14,282 bases of DNA from JAJTFW01 sp964584995 (GCA_964584995.1 CAZPCA010000061.1:1-14282), one strand, 5' to 3'; positions 1 to 8,214 are shown, numbered from the stretch's first letter. Numbers and translations: made by a program. Notes: a model not told the origin generated them from the sequence alone.

Positions 1-1
1 C

Positions 2-424
2 CCCTCCTCGGCCGTTGTAGAATTTCCTGTGAAAAGCGATGGCAAGAACCTGCAACAGGTGCAGCTGGAAGAGCAGGTGGTGTTGGCTGTATTCCTGCAG
101 CGTTACTGGTCCGACAATCAGGTCTCCTGCACCGCCACCTTCAGGCCGGAAGAGAAAGAGCAGATCCCCCACTTACTGCAAAAGTTCAGCGACTCTTTGA
201 AGTCGATCAGTTTTCTGCCAAGGCTGGAACACGGGGCCTACGCACAAATGCCCTACGAAGCCATCCCGGAAGCGGAATACCTGCAGCGCGTAGCCGGACT
301 GAAACCGCTGGACATCGCGGAGCTATCAGAGGATGCATCGTCTGAAAAATACTGCAGCCGTGACTCCTGCGCCCTGCCTCCGGAAAGCGGAAGGATACCG
401 GGAAACGGATTCCCTTCGCACTGA
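2..424 (+). CDS. nrdJ: Adenosylcobalamin-dependent ribonucleoside-triphosphate reductase (class II), C-terminal fragment
   Basis: Class II reductase that converts ribonucleoside triphosphates to deoxy forms in the cytoplasm using a B12-derived radical. Only the last ~140 codons are present; the frame is open to the left edge, so the gene begins outside the window. A GTG at 29 lies mid-domain and is not the start. Seen: a segment resembling the end of the Lactobacillus leichmannii-type monomeric enzyme (RYWSDNQVSCTATF, then SFLPR and YAQMPYEAI, then GLKPLDI). It is followed by a Cys-X4-Cys pair (codons 353-355 and 368-370), matching the spacing of the C-terminal redox shuttle cysteines of that family. 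Seventeen further residues follow the second cysteine, more than I would expect for the family, where the pair sits almost at the end. No terminator is visible in the 95 bases before the next gene. The family call is fairly secure; the symbol is by class. Confidence 0.82.
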   Translation, partial: PSSAVVEFPVKSDGKNLQQVQLEEQVVLAVFLQRYWSDNQVSCTATFRPEEKEQIPHLLQKFSDSLKSISFLPRLEHGAYAQMPYEAIPEAEYLQRVAGLKPLDIAELSEDASSEKYCSRDSCALPPESGRIPGNGFPSH

Positions 425-493
425 ACATCAAAAACTTGTCGGGAGAATTTTCCTGCGATCAGACCTGTAGTATAGCAGACGCTCTGTAATTTG

Positions 494-501
494 TATCTTC
501 G
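494..501 (+). promoter_or_regulatory. Possible Bacteroidota -7 promoter box for the M16 protease gene
   Basis: TATCTTCG matches the Bacteroidota -7 consensus TAnnTTTG with one mismatch and lies 18 bases before the ATG at 520. This would give a short leader. No convincing TTTG -33 element is seen at the usual spacing, so the call is weak. Confidence 0.3.
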
Positions 502-519
502 AAGCCTCACCAACATCCC

Positions 520-3303
520 ATGAAAAAAATAACGTATCTATTGATGGGCGCGGCCTTGCTGATGAACACCATCAGTCCCGGTCAATCGTCCAAATCTCCT
601 GCACCTCAAAAGCTGACCATCACCGACGGCGAGCCCGTACCTGCCAAACCCGTCGCCACCGGCACAGCCCCTAAAAAAATCACCAGTGTAGAAGGCATTA
701 CCGAGTACGCACTGAAAAACGGACTGCGTGTGCTGCTCTTTCCGGACCAGTCCAAATCCACCATCACGGTCAACATCACCTACCTGGTCGGTTCACGCCA
801 CGAAGGTTATGGCGAGACGGGCATGGCCCACCTGCTTGAGCACATGGTGTTCAAAGGAACGCCCAAGCACCCGAACATCCCGCAGGAACTCACTGCACAC
901 GGCTGCAGGCCCAACGGAACAACATGGTACGACCGTACCAATTACTACGAGACCTTCACGGCCAACGATGAAAACCTGAACTGGGCACTGGACCTTGAAA
1001 GCGACCGCATGGTCAATTCCTACATTGCCAAGAAAGACCTCGAAACGGAATTCAGTGTTGTACGCAATGAATTCGAATCGGGTGAAAACGATCCGGGCGG
1101 AGTACTGATGGAGCGTGTGATGTCAACGGCCTTCATCTGGCACAACTACGGCAACTCCACCATCGGCTCCAAGGAAGACATCGAGAAAGTACCCATCGAA
1201 AACCTGCAGGCCTTCTACAGGAAATACTACCAGCCCGACAATGCCGTATTGCTCATTGCAGGTAAATTCGATGAGGCCAAAACACTGGAGCTTGTGAACA
1301 AGTACTTCGGGGCCATTCCACGTCCGGAGCGACAGCTGCAGCCAACGTACACCGTTGAACCCACACAGGATGGAGAACGCAGTGTCGTATTGCGCCGTAC
1401 CGGTGATGTACAGGTGGCTTCCTGCGGATACCACATCTGCGCTGGTGCGCATCCTGATTATCCCGCCGTGGCGATACTGGCCGATGTGCTCAGCGACGAG
1501 CCTTCCGGCCGCCTGTACAAAGCCCTCATCGATACCAAGAAGGCCAGCAGCGCCTATGGGTTTTCATTCGGACTCAAAGATCCGGGCTTCATGTATTTCC
1601 AGGCTGAGGTGAACAAAGACAAATCGCTGGACGATGCCAACCGCAGCATGCTCGATGTACTCGATAACCTCGCTAAAAATCCGATTACGGACGAGGAGGT
1701 GACACGCGCGAAGAATGCACAGCTGAAATATTTCGAAATGACCTACAACAACGCTGAGCGTGTCGGACTGAATCTTTCGGAGTATATCGCCAAGGGCGAC
1801 TGGAGGCTCTGGTTCCACTACCGCGACCAGATTGAGAAAGTCAGTGCCGCCGATGTCAACCGTGTAGCCGCTTATTACCTGAAGCCTTCCAACAGGACCA
1901 CCGGTCTCTTCATCCCCGATCCGACACCGTCCCGCACCGATATAACGGCTGCGGCTGAACCCTCTGTCATCCTGAAGGATTACAAAGGCAAGGCGGCGCT
2001 GGCCCAGGCCGAAGCCTTCGACCCCTCCATCGTCAACGTCATGAGCCGGGTCAAGTCCGGAAAACTGGACAGCGGAGTGCAGTACAGTTACCTGCGCAAA
2101 TCCACCAGGGGCAATGCCGTGAACATGGTAGTCTATCTGCAGGTGGGTTCCGAAAAATCACTGATGAACAAAGCTGAAACAGCCTCCCTGTGCGCCGATA
2201 TGTTGCGTCGTGGTACCAAAAATCTCAGCTATCAGCAACTCAACGACTCCCTCGATAAACTCAAAGCGACGGTAAATGTGTTCATGGCGCAGCAGAACAT
2301 TGCGTTCAATGTGCAGACCACCCGCGAGAACCTGAAAGCTACGATCGGCCTGCTCGAAGAAATCATGCGCAGACCATCGTTCCCTGCAAGCGAATTCGAA
2401 AAACTGAAGGAGGAAGAAATCACCGGCATCGAATCCCAAAAGAGCGAGCCGAATGCCATCGCCGGCAATGTATTCGACCGTATGACATCGCCCTATCCCA
2501 AAGGCGACTTCCGTTATTCTTCCGATTTCGATGAACAGGTTGCGGCCGTGAAAGCGGTCACCATCGAAGACGTGAAGAAATTTTACGCTGACTACTTCAA
2601 CAGTGCCGCAGCCGTTGTCTCCCTGGTGGGAGATTTCGATGAGAACGAAACCATGGCGGCGTTGACGCCCGCTTTCAAGAACTGGACATCGCCGGTGAAA
2701 TTTGAAAAAGCGAAAGAGCAATTCTTTGACATAACCGGAAAGAGCGAAAAAATAAAGACGCCCGATAAGAAAAACGCCATGATGATGTGCGGAGTGAATC
2801 TGCAGTTGCAGGACAACCATCCTGACTATGCGGCACTCATCATCGGTAACTACATCCTTGGAGGTGGCTTCCTGAATTCCCGTCTGGCCGTACGCATCCG
2901 TCAGAAAGAAGGCATCAGCTACGGCATCGGTTCCTTCCTGCAGGCGGGAACAGACGAAGCAGTGGGTGGCTTCGGCAGCTATGCAATCTTCAATCCCGGC
3001 AACCTCGAAAAACTGCAAGTTGCCTATAAAGATGAATTGCAACGCATCTGTACAGAAGGCATCACGGAAACCGAATTGCAGGATGCTGTGAAAGGATACC
3101 TGCAAAACCGGAACGTAAGCCGCTCACAGGACCGTGAGCTGGTGAGCCGTCTTGCGAATTACCTTACCTGGAACCGCGATTTCGGCTGGGACAAGCAGCT
3201 GGAAGACAAAATGGCTACCCTCAAAGTCGCCGATGTCAACGCCGCCATCAAGAAGTGGATCCAGCCGGAGAAAATCAGTTTTGTTTACGCCGGAGATTTT
3301 TAA
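520..3303 (+). CDS. M16 family zinc metallopeptidase, two-half (pitrilysin-like) form, exported
   Basis: A 927-residue predicted peptidase of the insulinase/pitrilysin family, which degrades peptides inside a closed clamshell chamber. The inverted zinc motif HLLEH is at residues 104-108, and a further Glu at 184 (in VVRNE) lies exactly 76 residues after the second His, the M16A spacing for the third zinc ligand. The first half (about 60-490) carries the active site. The second half (about 515-927) lacks HxxEH and is the expected catalytically dead partner, but it keeps the Arg/Tyr-type substrate motif (R788-Y801 region, RQKEGISYG). The start MKKITYLLMGAALL looks like a cleavable signal peptide without a lipobox Cys, so a periplasmic location is inferred. 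The gene stands alone: it lies 95 bases after the reductase and is followed by a strong terminator. No T9SS sorting domain is present, unlike several neighbours. Substrate is not predictable. Confidence 0.93.
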   Translation: MKKITYLLMGAALLMNTISPGQSSKSPAPQKLTITDGEPVPAKPVATGTAPKKITSVEGITEYALKNGLRVLLFPDQSKSTITVNITYLVGSRHEGYGETGMAHLLEHMVFKGTPKHPNIPQELTAHGCRPNGTTWYDRTNYYETFTANDENLNWALDLESDRMVNSYIAKKDLETEFSVVRNEFESGENDPGGVLMERVMSTAFIWHNYGNSTIGSKEDIEKVPIENLQAFYRKYYQPDNAVLLIAGKFDEAKTLELVNKYFGAIPRPERQLQPTYTVEPTQDGERSVVLRRTGDVQVASCGYHICAGAHPDYPAVAILADVLSDEPSGRLYKALIDTKKASSAYGFSFGLKDPGFMYFQAEVNKDKSLDDANRSMLDVLDNLAKNPITDEEVTRAKNAQLKYFEMTYNNAERVGLNLSEYIAKGDWRLWFHYRDQIEKVSAADVNRVAAYYLKPSNRTTGLFIPDPTPSRTDITAAAEPSVILKDYKGKAALAQAEAFDPSIVNVMSRVKSGKLDSGVQYSYLRKSTRGNAVNMVVYLQVGSEKSLMNKAETASLCADMLRRGTKNLSYQQLNDSLDKLKATVNVFMAQQNIAFNVQTTRENLKATIGLLEEIMRRPSFPASEFEKLKEEEITGIESQKSEPNAIAGNVFDRMTSPYPKGDFRYSSDFDEQVAAVKAVTIEDVKKFYADYFNSAAAVVSLVGDFDENETMAALTPAFKNWTSPVKFEKAKEQFFDITGKSEKIKTPDKKNAMMMCGVNLQLQDNHPDYAALIIGNYILGGGFLNSRLAVRIRQKEGISYGIGSFLQAGTDEAVGGFGSYAIFNPGNLEKLQVAYKDELQRICTEGITETELQDAVKGYLQNRNVSRSQDRELVSRLANYLTWNRDFGWDKQLEDKMATLKVADVNAAIKKWIQPEKISFVYAGDF

Positions 3304-3321
3304 TGCTCCATGGCATTGTGG

Positions 3322-3351
3322 AAGAGGGAAGGTGAAAGCCTTCCCTTTTTT
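3322..3351 (+). terminator. Intrinsic (Rho-independent) terminator after the M16 protease
   Basis: A perfect 7-bp stem GGGAAGG (3326-3332) / CCTTCCC (3339-3345), with loop TGAAAG, is followed by six T (3346-3351). The upstream GAAGA-like bases can pair with the T tract, giving a partly bidirectional shape. It begins about 20 bases after the stop at 3301-3303. This is the only clear terminator in the window. Confidence 0.85.
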
Positions 3352-3403
3352 ATTGGAGTGGATTGTCACCTCCTCAACCTAACACTGCATGGAATCGTTT
3401 GAA

Positions 3404-3435
3404 TTCGGAGCACCTTCAGGAATATACTACTTTTG
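3404..3435 (+). promoter_or_regulatory. Candidate Bacteroidota -33/-7 promoter directly before the large T9SS protein gene
   Basis: TACTTTTG (3428-3435) matches the -7 consensus TAnnTTTG exactly. TTCG (3404-3407) lies 20 bases upstream as a one-mismatch -33 element. Only six bases separate the -7 box from the ATG at 3442, so transcription would begin at or next to the start codon. The annotated-looking TTG at 3433 lies inside this box and is therefore unlikely to be the translation start. Confidence 0.5.
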
Positions 3436-3441
3436 AATGAC

Positions 3442-6045
3442 ATGAACACGAAGTCAGCCATTCAGAAAATCTGCTTGCTTGTCATTACCCTGGCCTTTGC
3501 CCTAAGTACAAGAATCAGTGCACAGCCCTGTGGTCTGGATGTAAGCATTGAAGTGCAAGGGGGCACTGCGACCTGTATCTACTTTGCCGATACCAGTAAT
3601 TTCCTTCCGGGATGGATCGGTTACAATTATGTATGGGAGATCAATGACAGGCTTCCCTTTTCGGTACCTGGCTCACCCGTATTGATGTACGACCGGCTTG
3701 ATGCGGGCTTCAACAGAGTAAAATTGAAAGTGTACGGCACCAACCCATCGACCGGAGACAGCTGCATGGATGAATACACCAACATCTTTCAGGCGACTGG
3801 CGATGCCGTCTATCCCGAGTTCGATGTCACGGTGAGCGGCAATACGGTCAATTTTTACGGCAGTTACAAAGGTGGAAGCGGTGCGGGGAATCCTGTTTCC
3901 GTCCAATATGATTTTGGCGATGGCTCTCCCTTGTCCTCCTCCAACTCCTTCTTTGAAACACACACGTATGCCAGTACAGGTATTAAAAGCGTTTACCTGA
4001 TTGTCGGCATCTACAACCCGAATACCATGGCCATGGTTTACGGACAATTCTACAAGTACATTGATGTAGGTCCTTCGGTCTCGAATCTCGAGCTGACGCT
4101 TTTACAAGACAACACAATCTGTGATTCCGTCCTGCTCTTAGCGAGCAGCACTCCGCCATTCACCATCAGTGATGTGAATGAGAACTTCAATTTCGCGAAC
4201 GGAACATTGACCAATGGTGCCTACACACATGTGCCTATGGCCGATGTGCCGGGGCATGATTTCATAGGTATAGAGGCGAGTGCTGCTGGTTCGGTTTCAG
4301 ACATCAATCATTACCTTGTCACCTTGAATGATTGTGGCATTCTCCCCGATACGGTGAGCGGATACGTATTTGAAGATCTGAACTTTAATGGACTGAAAGA
4401 CGCAGGAGAACCGGGGTTTCCCGGTGCCACAGTACGCGTACAGGGTGCTTGTAATGCCACGAGTTCTGCATCTATTCAAGCCTCCTACAGTACGATTACC
4501 GACAGTACAGGATTTTACAGCATTCTGGTGCCTCACTACCTGGTCTCGGTGTACCTGGACATTCCCAATGGCTATACGCTCACCTTTCCACAAAGTCCGT
4601 CGTACACTGTAAACTATACTTCCGGTACTATGCATCCGGGCCATATTTTTGGATTATCTGCACTTTCCACCCATATCTGCGGACGCACCTATCTCGACGA
4701 AAACAACGACAGTCTTTACAACAGCGGCGAGCGTCCTTTACCAGGCGTATTGATTTCCGCTCTCCAGACCAACACCGGCATCACGTATCATTCAGCGTCG
4801 ATATCTACCGGAATCTATTGCTTCGATCTGCCACCCGGCACTTACATACTTAAGGAAAACCAAACTCTATTGGACAGTGCCGTTGTCAACCCAGACAGTA
4901 TAATCGTAGCCGCTACGTCAGGAGGGTATTTCAACAGCAAAAATTTCGGATTCCGAAGTCCGGTACCTACCGACTTCCATCTATCCCTATCGGGAATCAA
5001 TGAAGCACGACCAGGCTTCGATTTCAACATGGGTGCAAGGGTCAACAACTCCGGATTCCAAAAAGGAAAAGGACTGCTCGTGTTGAATTATGACGCCCAG
5101 CTCACGGTACTCAATGTGCACCCCGCAGGTGGGATCATCAATACTTCGGCCAATACCATCACCTGGAATACGGATTCCCTTTCTGCAGGAGGATTCACTT
5201 ACTATTCCGCCAACTTCAATATTCCCGCATCCACTCCGCTTGGCACCTTGCTGAACTTCTCTGCCAGTATTACTGCACTGCCCGGTACGGTGGAATACGA
5301 CCTTAGTGACAATACGGTAAGTCTGGTGAAAACGGTTATTGGCTCCTTCGATCCTAACGATAAAATGGTATCACCGGAAGGCATAGGCGCAGCCGGTGCG
5401 GTACTGCATGCCACCCGATTCGATTACCGTATCCGGTTCCAGAATACCGGAACGGCTTCTGCCATCCATGTGATCGTGGTGGATACGCTGGATCAAGATC
5501 TGGATATCGGAACCCTGCAGATGCTGCGCTCTAGCCACTCCTATGACCTCGTGATCAACGGGAGAATCCTCACTTGGCGATTCTTCAACATTCATCTGCC
5601 CGACAGCACCACCAACGAACCTGGTAGTCATGGATTCATTGAATTCAGCATATCGGCTCATCCAGGACTTGCAGATGGCACCTCTATCGAGAACACTGCG
5701 GCCATTTACTTCGATTTCAATGCTCCGGTGATCACCAATACCACACTGAACACCGTTTGGACATCCCTCGCCTCGACAGACGAAATCGGAGACGCTGCCT
5801 CTCTGCTCGTTTACCCCAATCCAGGTTCCGGGAATTTTTTTCTGGTCTCGCGCATGAAAACAGAGGGTCAGATCGTGATCGAATTATTTGAATTGACAGG
5901 AAAGAAAGTGCGTTCAATTTTCTCTGGAAATGCATTGCCCTCTTCCGCCCTCGAAATACGGACAGAGGATCTTTACCCAGGAGTTTACATTATTTCAGTC
6001 CGTCACCAGGAAGGAGTCGCGCACCTGAAATGGACAAAACAATGA
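3442..6045 (+). CDS. Secreted multidomain protein: PKD-like, two SdrD-B-like repeats, DUF11-like, SFDPNDK domain, T9SS sorting domain
   Basis: An 867-residue predicted surface or secreted protein with no enzymatic motif. A signal peptide (about 1-28, ending ISAQ) is followed by a region with a PKD-like YDFGDGS motif (156-162). Two SdrD-B/Cna-B-like beta-sandwich repeats follow (about 304-405 and 411-505), opening with VSGYVFEDLNFNGLKDAGE and CGRTYLDENNDSLYNSGE. Their Asp/Asn-rich openings are probable Ca-binding loops. A DUF11-like stretch (about 510-633) leads into a domain starting SFDPNDK (about 635-775), which I believe is catalogued as DUF7619 and is common in T9SS cargo. The type A sorting domain starts at VYPNP (790-794) and ends VAHLKWTKQ. 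I chose the ATG at 3442 over an in-frame TTG at 3433 because the TTG overlaps a -7 promoter box. Likely an adhesin or structural surface protein; the ligand is unknown. It converges directly on the SRAP gene with no spacer. Confidence 0.88.
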   Translation: MNTKSAIQKICLLVITLAFALSTRISAQPCGLDVSIEVQGGTATCIYFADTSNFLPGWIGYNYVWEINDRLPFSVPGSPVLMYDRLDAGFNRVKLKVYGTNPSTGDSCMDEYTNIFQATGDAVYPEFDVTVSGNTVNFYGSYKGGSGAGNPVSVQYDFGDGSPLSSSNSFFETHTYASTGIKSVYLIVGIYNPNTMAMVYGQFYKYIDVGPSVSNLELTLLQDNTICDSVLLLASSTPPFTISDVNENFNFANGTLTNGAYTHVPMADVPGHDFIGIEASAAGSVSDINHYLVTLNDCGILPDTVSGYVFEDLNFNGLKDAGEPGFPGATVRVQGACNATSSASIQASYSTITDSTGFYSILVPHYLVSVYLDIPNGYTLTFPQSPSYTVNYTSGTMHPGHIFGLSALSTHICGRTYLDENNDSLYNSGERPLPGVLISALQTNTGITYHSASISTGIYCFDLPPGTYILKENQTLLDSAVVNPDSIIVAATSGGYFNSKNFGFRSPVPTDFHLSLSGINEARPGFDFNMGARVNNSGFQKGKGLLVLNYDAQLTVLNVHPAGGIINTSANTITWNTDSLSAGGFTYYSANFNIPASTPLGTLLNFSASITALPGTVEYDLSDNTVSLVKTVIGSFDPNDKMVSPEGIGAAGAVLHATRFDYRIRFQNTGTASAIHVIVVDTLDQDLDIGTLQMLRSSHSYDLVINGRILTWRFFNIHLPDSTTNEPGSHGFIEFSISAHPGLADGTSIENTAAIYFDFNAPVITNTTLNTVWTSLASTDEIGDAASLLVYPNPGSGNFFLVSRMKTEGQIVIELFELTGKKVRSIFSGNALPSSALEIRTEDLYPGVYIISVRHQEGVAHLKWTKQ

Positions 6046-6861
6046 TCATAGATCGAATTGGCCCTGCTGGTTCCGCTCGTCACGTTTGCTGTAGCCCATG
6101 CCCTGCAATTTGAGTTCCTGTACCAGACGCAGGTCCTCTTCCGCAAACAAGGGCGGACCTGTGGGATCGAGCAGGGCGGCTTCGTTCAATCGGGGGTTTT
6201 TCAACCGTGAGGAAACAGGATAGGCGTTCATTTCCCCGTCGGGATAAGGTTCAAGAAGTGCTGTCGCATCCGCCAGATGTTCCGTTTTGAGCCAGCGGTT
6301 CTCGTCCCGCTCCTGCAGAATTACCGGAGAACGGTGATGTCCTATCTGCTGTAAAAGACGGTTAGGCGTTGTTGTTATGATGGCGAACGAACGTATGATT
6401 TCTCCGGTATCAGGGTTTGCCCACTCGTCCCAGATGCCGGCCATCGCAAAAGGCCGCCGTTTGAGGTAAACCAGAAAAGGTTTATCGAGCTTCTCCTGTT
6501 TCGGTCCTTCCAGAAAATAATCGGCAATGACCAAACAACGCTGCGAGCGTACAGGTTTACGGAATGCCGGCTTGGACAAAATCCCCTTTGCTCCGCGGTA
6601 ACGCGGGTCATCGTCGGAGTTGTGGTCTCCCTCGGCCCGGGCATTGATCAGGAGCATGGCTTTCTTCGCCCAGAAAGGAGTCATGCCGAAACGGAAAAAC
6701 TGTATGCGGTTGGGCGCATCGCCGGTGATTACGGGCGCCAGCGTTCCGGGACTAACATTGAAATTGGGAAACCGGACATGACCGGTCACAGGATCCGCTG
6801 TGGCATGGAAGCGCTTCTCGTACACCTCCAGTTTATCGATCAGGACATAACGACCGCACAT
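6046..6861 (-). CDS. yedK: SRAP domain protein (YedK/HMCES family), abasic-site DNA-protein crosslinking
   Basis: A 271-residue SOS-response-associated peptidase family protein. In characterised members Cys2 becomes the N-terminus and forms a thiazolidine link to abasic sites in single-stranded DNA, shielding them during replication. Seen: MCGRYV at the start, placing the essential Cys at position 2. N73 (in LINARAE), E118 (in ADYFLE) and H175 (in GHHRSPVIL) correspond to the Asn, Glu and His active-site positions of E. coli YedK. The ORF is open for 12 more codons upstream from 6897, but that start would bury the catalytic Cys, so 6861 is chosen. The C-terminal tail is somewhat long and polar (GYSKRDERNQQGQFDL). 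The gene lies 66 bases downstream of the cytochrome peroxidase on the same strand and may be co-transcribed. No LexA-type operator was recognised. Its stop codon abuts the stop of the opposite gene. Confidence 0.93.
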   Translation of the reverse strand: MCGRYVLIDKLEVYEKRFHATADPVTGHVRFPNFNVSPGTLAPVITGDAPNRIQFFRFGMTPFWAKKAMLLINARAEGDHNSDDDPRYRGAKGILSKPAFRKPVRSQRCLVIADYFLEGPKQEKLDKPFLVYLKRRPFAMAGIWDEWANPDTGEIIRSFAIITTTPNRLLQQIGHHRSPVILQERDENRWLKTEHLADATALLEPYPDGEMNAYPVSSRLKNPRLNEAALLDPTGPPLFAEEDLRLVQELKLQGMGYSKRDERNQQGQFDL

Positions 6862-6927
6862 GGTACGAAGGTAAGGGTTTGCCCTGTGAAAATACAAGGA
6901 CTCGAAGAGCGATATTCCTGTATGGTA

Positions 6928-8214
6928 TTACCGGCTGATGAAGACCTTCCGTGCGGTACCGTCGCTGTATTGGCGGATAAAGACTCCGTTGAAATACGTT
7001 GTATCGATCTGCCTTCCTGCCAGATCATAAGTACCAACCACTACCACAGGTCCATTCAAGGTCTGCATGCCGCCAACTGCGGTTAGTCGAGGCGTTAGAT
7101 ACGGGTCGCTCCATCGGATATCGGTAGTGAGAACAGTATCCGTCAGTGTTTTCAGGAACGCGACCAGCGCAGCTTTTTCCGTAGGGGAAAAGTGCGGTCT
7201 GCGCGGGGGGCAAGTATCACAGGTGTTATTGTTGGGATTGACCGTACCGGGGATGATCTCGCGCAGGAAACCTGAAAGGTTCGGATGCGCTTTGACCGAA
7301 TCGCTGTAAAAATCCACCACTTCTTCCAGTGTTTTGAATCGTCCGTCGTGCATGTACGGTGCGGTGAGCTCAACATTGATGAGCGAGGGCACACTGAACT
7401 TCCCGTTCTGCGACTGCCGGCCGCTGGCAGTACCGACACCATTGTCGGCATAAACGAGGTCCAGACCGATGTTCTGTGCCCCCTGCTGCACCATCACGTT
7501 CCGTGTATGACAAGCCTGGCAATTGCCGCGGTTGATGTCCATGAAAAGGCTTTTGCCGAGATTCTCCTGCGCGGTAAAATTCACAAAAGGCGTCGACTCG
7601 GGAGGACCATTGGTGAGATCCACCCCGGCTCTGTACTTCGAACCAAAGGTGTTCATACTGCGCATGAACTGGGCAAGCGCCATATTGATGCGCGTTATGT
7701 TGATCGTGCTAGTACCGAATGCCGCCTGAAACATAGCCGCATAATACGGCTTGCTTTTCACCCTGAAAACGACCTTCGTCGTAGTACCCATACCCATTTC
7801 ATCTGTCAGGAATGGGCCATTCGGTTGAACTTCGAGTGAGGCGGCTCGGTTATCCCAGAAGAACTGCCCGTCTCGCTGGAAGCGGAGATGGATAAGTCCC
7901 GGTGAATTACGTGTGGTGAATCCTCCGTTGACTTTACGGCTGAAGCGGGCCGTGTCCGCAAAAGCGAACTGCTGTATATGACAGGATGCACAGGAGATGG
8001 TTCTGTTGATGGATAAATCCTTATCGTAAAAAAGGTAGCGCCCAAGGGTGGCACCGGCATCTGTCACCGGATTCGTTGCCGGCATATTGTCCATCTGCGA
8101 TAGATTGTTCAGTATATCGATGGGAAAGACAATCCCTGCATAATTATAATACACGGTGTTCATGGCACCGAGCGAGCCGGCAATGAAGAGGGAGATCCAG
8201 ATGGCTTTTTTCAT
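6928..8214 (-). CDS. Di-haem cytochrome c peroxidase / MauG-family protein with a possible T9SS-like tail
   Basis: A 428-residue predicted periplasmic or surface c-type cytochrome. Bacterial CCPs reduce H2O2 to water; MauG-like relatives oxidise proteins or other substrates. Two haem-attachment motifs are visible, CASCH (75-79) and CQACH (232-236). Also present are the family segments FFWDNRAASLE (118-128), DEMG (138-141) and APYMHDGRF (285-293), whose Met288 is the likely axial ligand of the electron-transfer haem. The N-terminus (MKKAIWISLFIAG) is a signal peptide or anchor without a lipobox. An unusual CDTCP (332-336) in the C-terminal part has no following His and is not a haem site. The last ~35 residues (TYDLAGRQID, then NGVFIRQYSDG, then KVFISR) look like the end of a T9SS type A sorting domain, although the usual YPNP opening is missing. 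The ATG at 8214 begins a normal signal sequence. CCP versus MauG activity cannot be decided here. Confidence 0.9.
   Translation of the reverse strand: MKKAIWISLFIAGSLGAMNTVYYNYAGIVFPIDILNNLSQMDNMPATNPVTDAGATLGRYLFYDKDLSINRTISCASCHIQQFAFADTARFSRKVNGGFTTRNSPGLIHLRFQRDGQFFWDNRAASLEVQPNGPFLTDEMGMGTTTKVVFRVKSKPYYAAMFQAAFGTSTINITRINMALAQFMRSMNTFGSKYRAGVDLTNGPPESTPFVNFTAQENLGKSLFMDINRGNCQACHTRNVMVQQGAQNIGLDLVYADNGVGTASGRQSQNGKFSVPSLINVELTAPYMHDGRFKTLEEVVDFYSDSVKAHPNLSGFLREIIPGTVNPNNNTCDTCPPRRPHFSPTEKAALVAFLKTLTDTVLTTDIRWSDPYLTPRLTAVGGMQTLNGPVVVVGTYDLAGRQIDTTYFNGVFIRQYSDGTARKVFISR

Noticed and set aside
29..424. A GTG start making a short stand-alone 131-residue protein
   Set aside because: The frame is open to the left edge and the start would fall inside the conserved reductase C-terminal domain; it is a truncated larger gene.
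2158..3105. A 315-codon open frame on the minus strand inside the M16 protease gene
   Set aside because: It lies wholly antisense to a gene with clear catalytic motifs, has no domain-like pattern and is a codon-bias shadow.
6862..6897. An upstream ATG extending the SRAP protein by 12 residues
   Set aside because: SRAP proteins need Cys at position 2, which only the ATG at 6861 provides.
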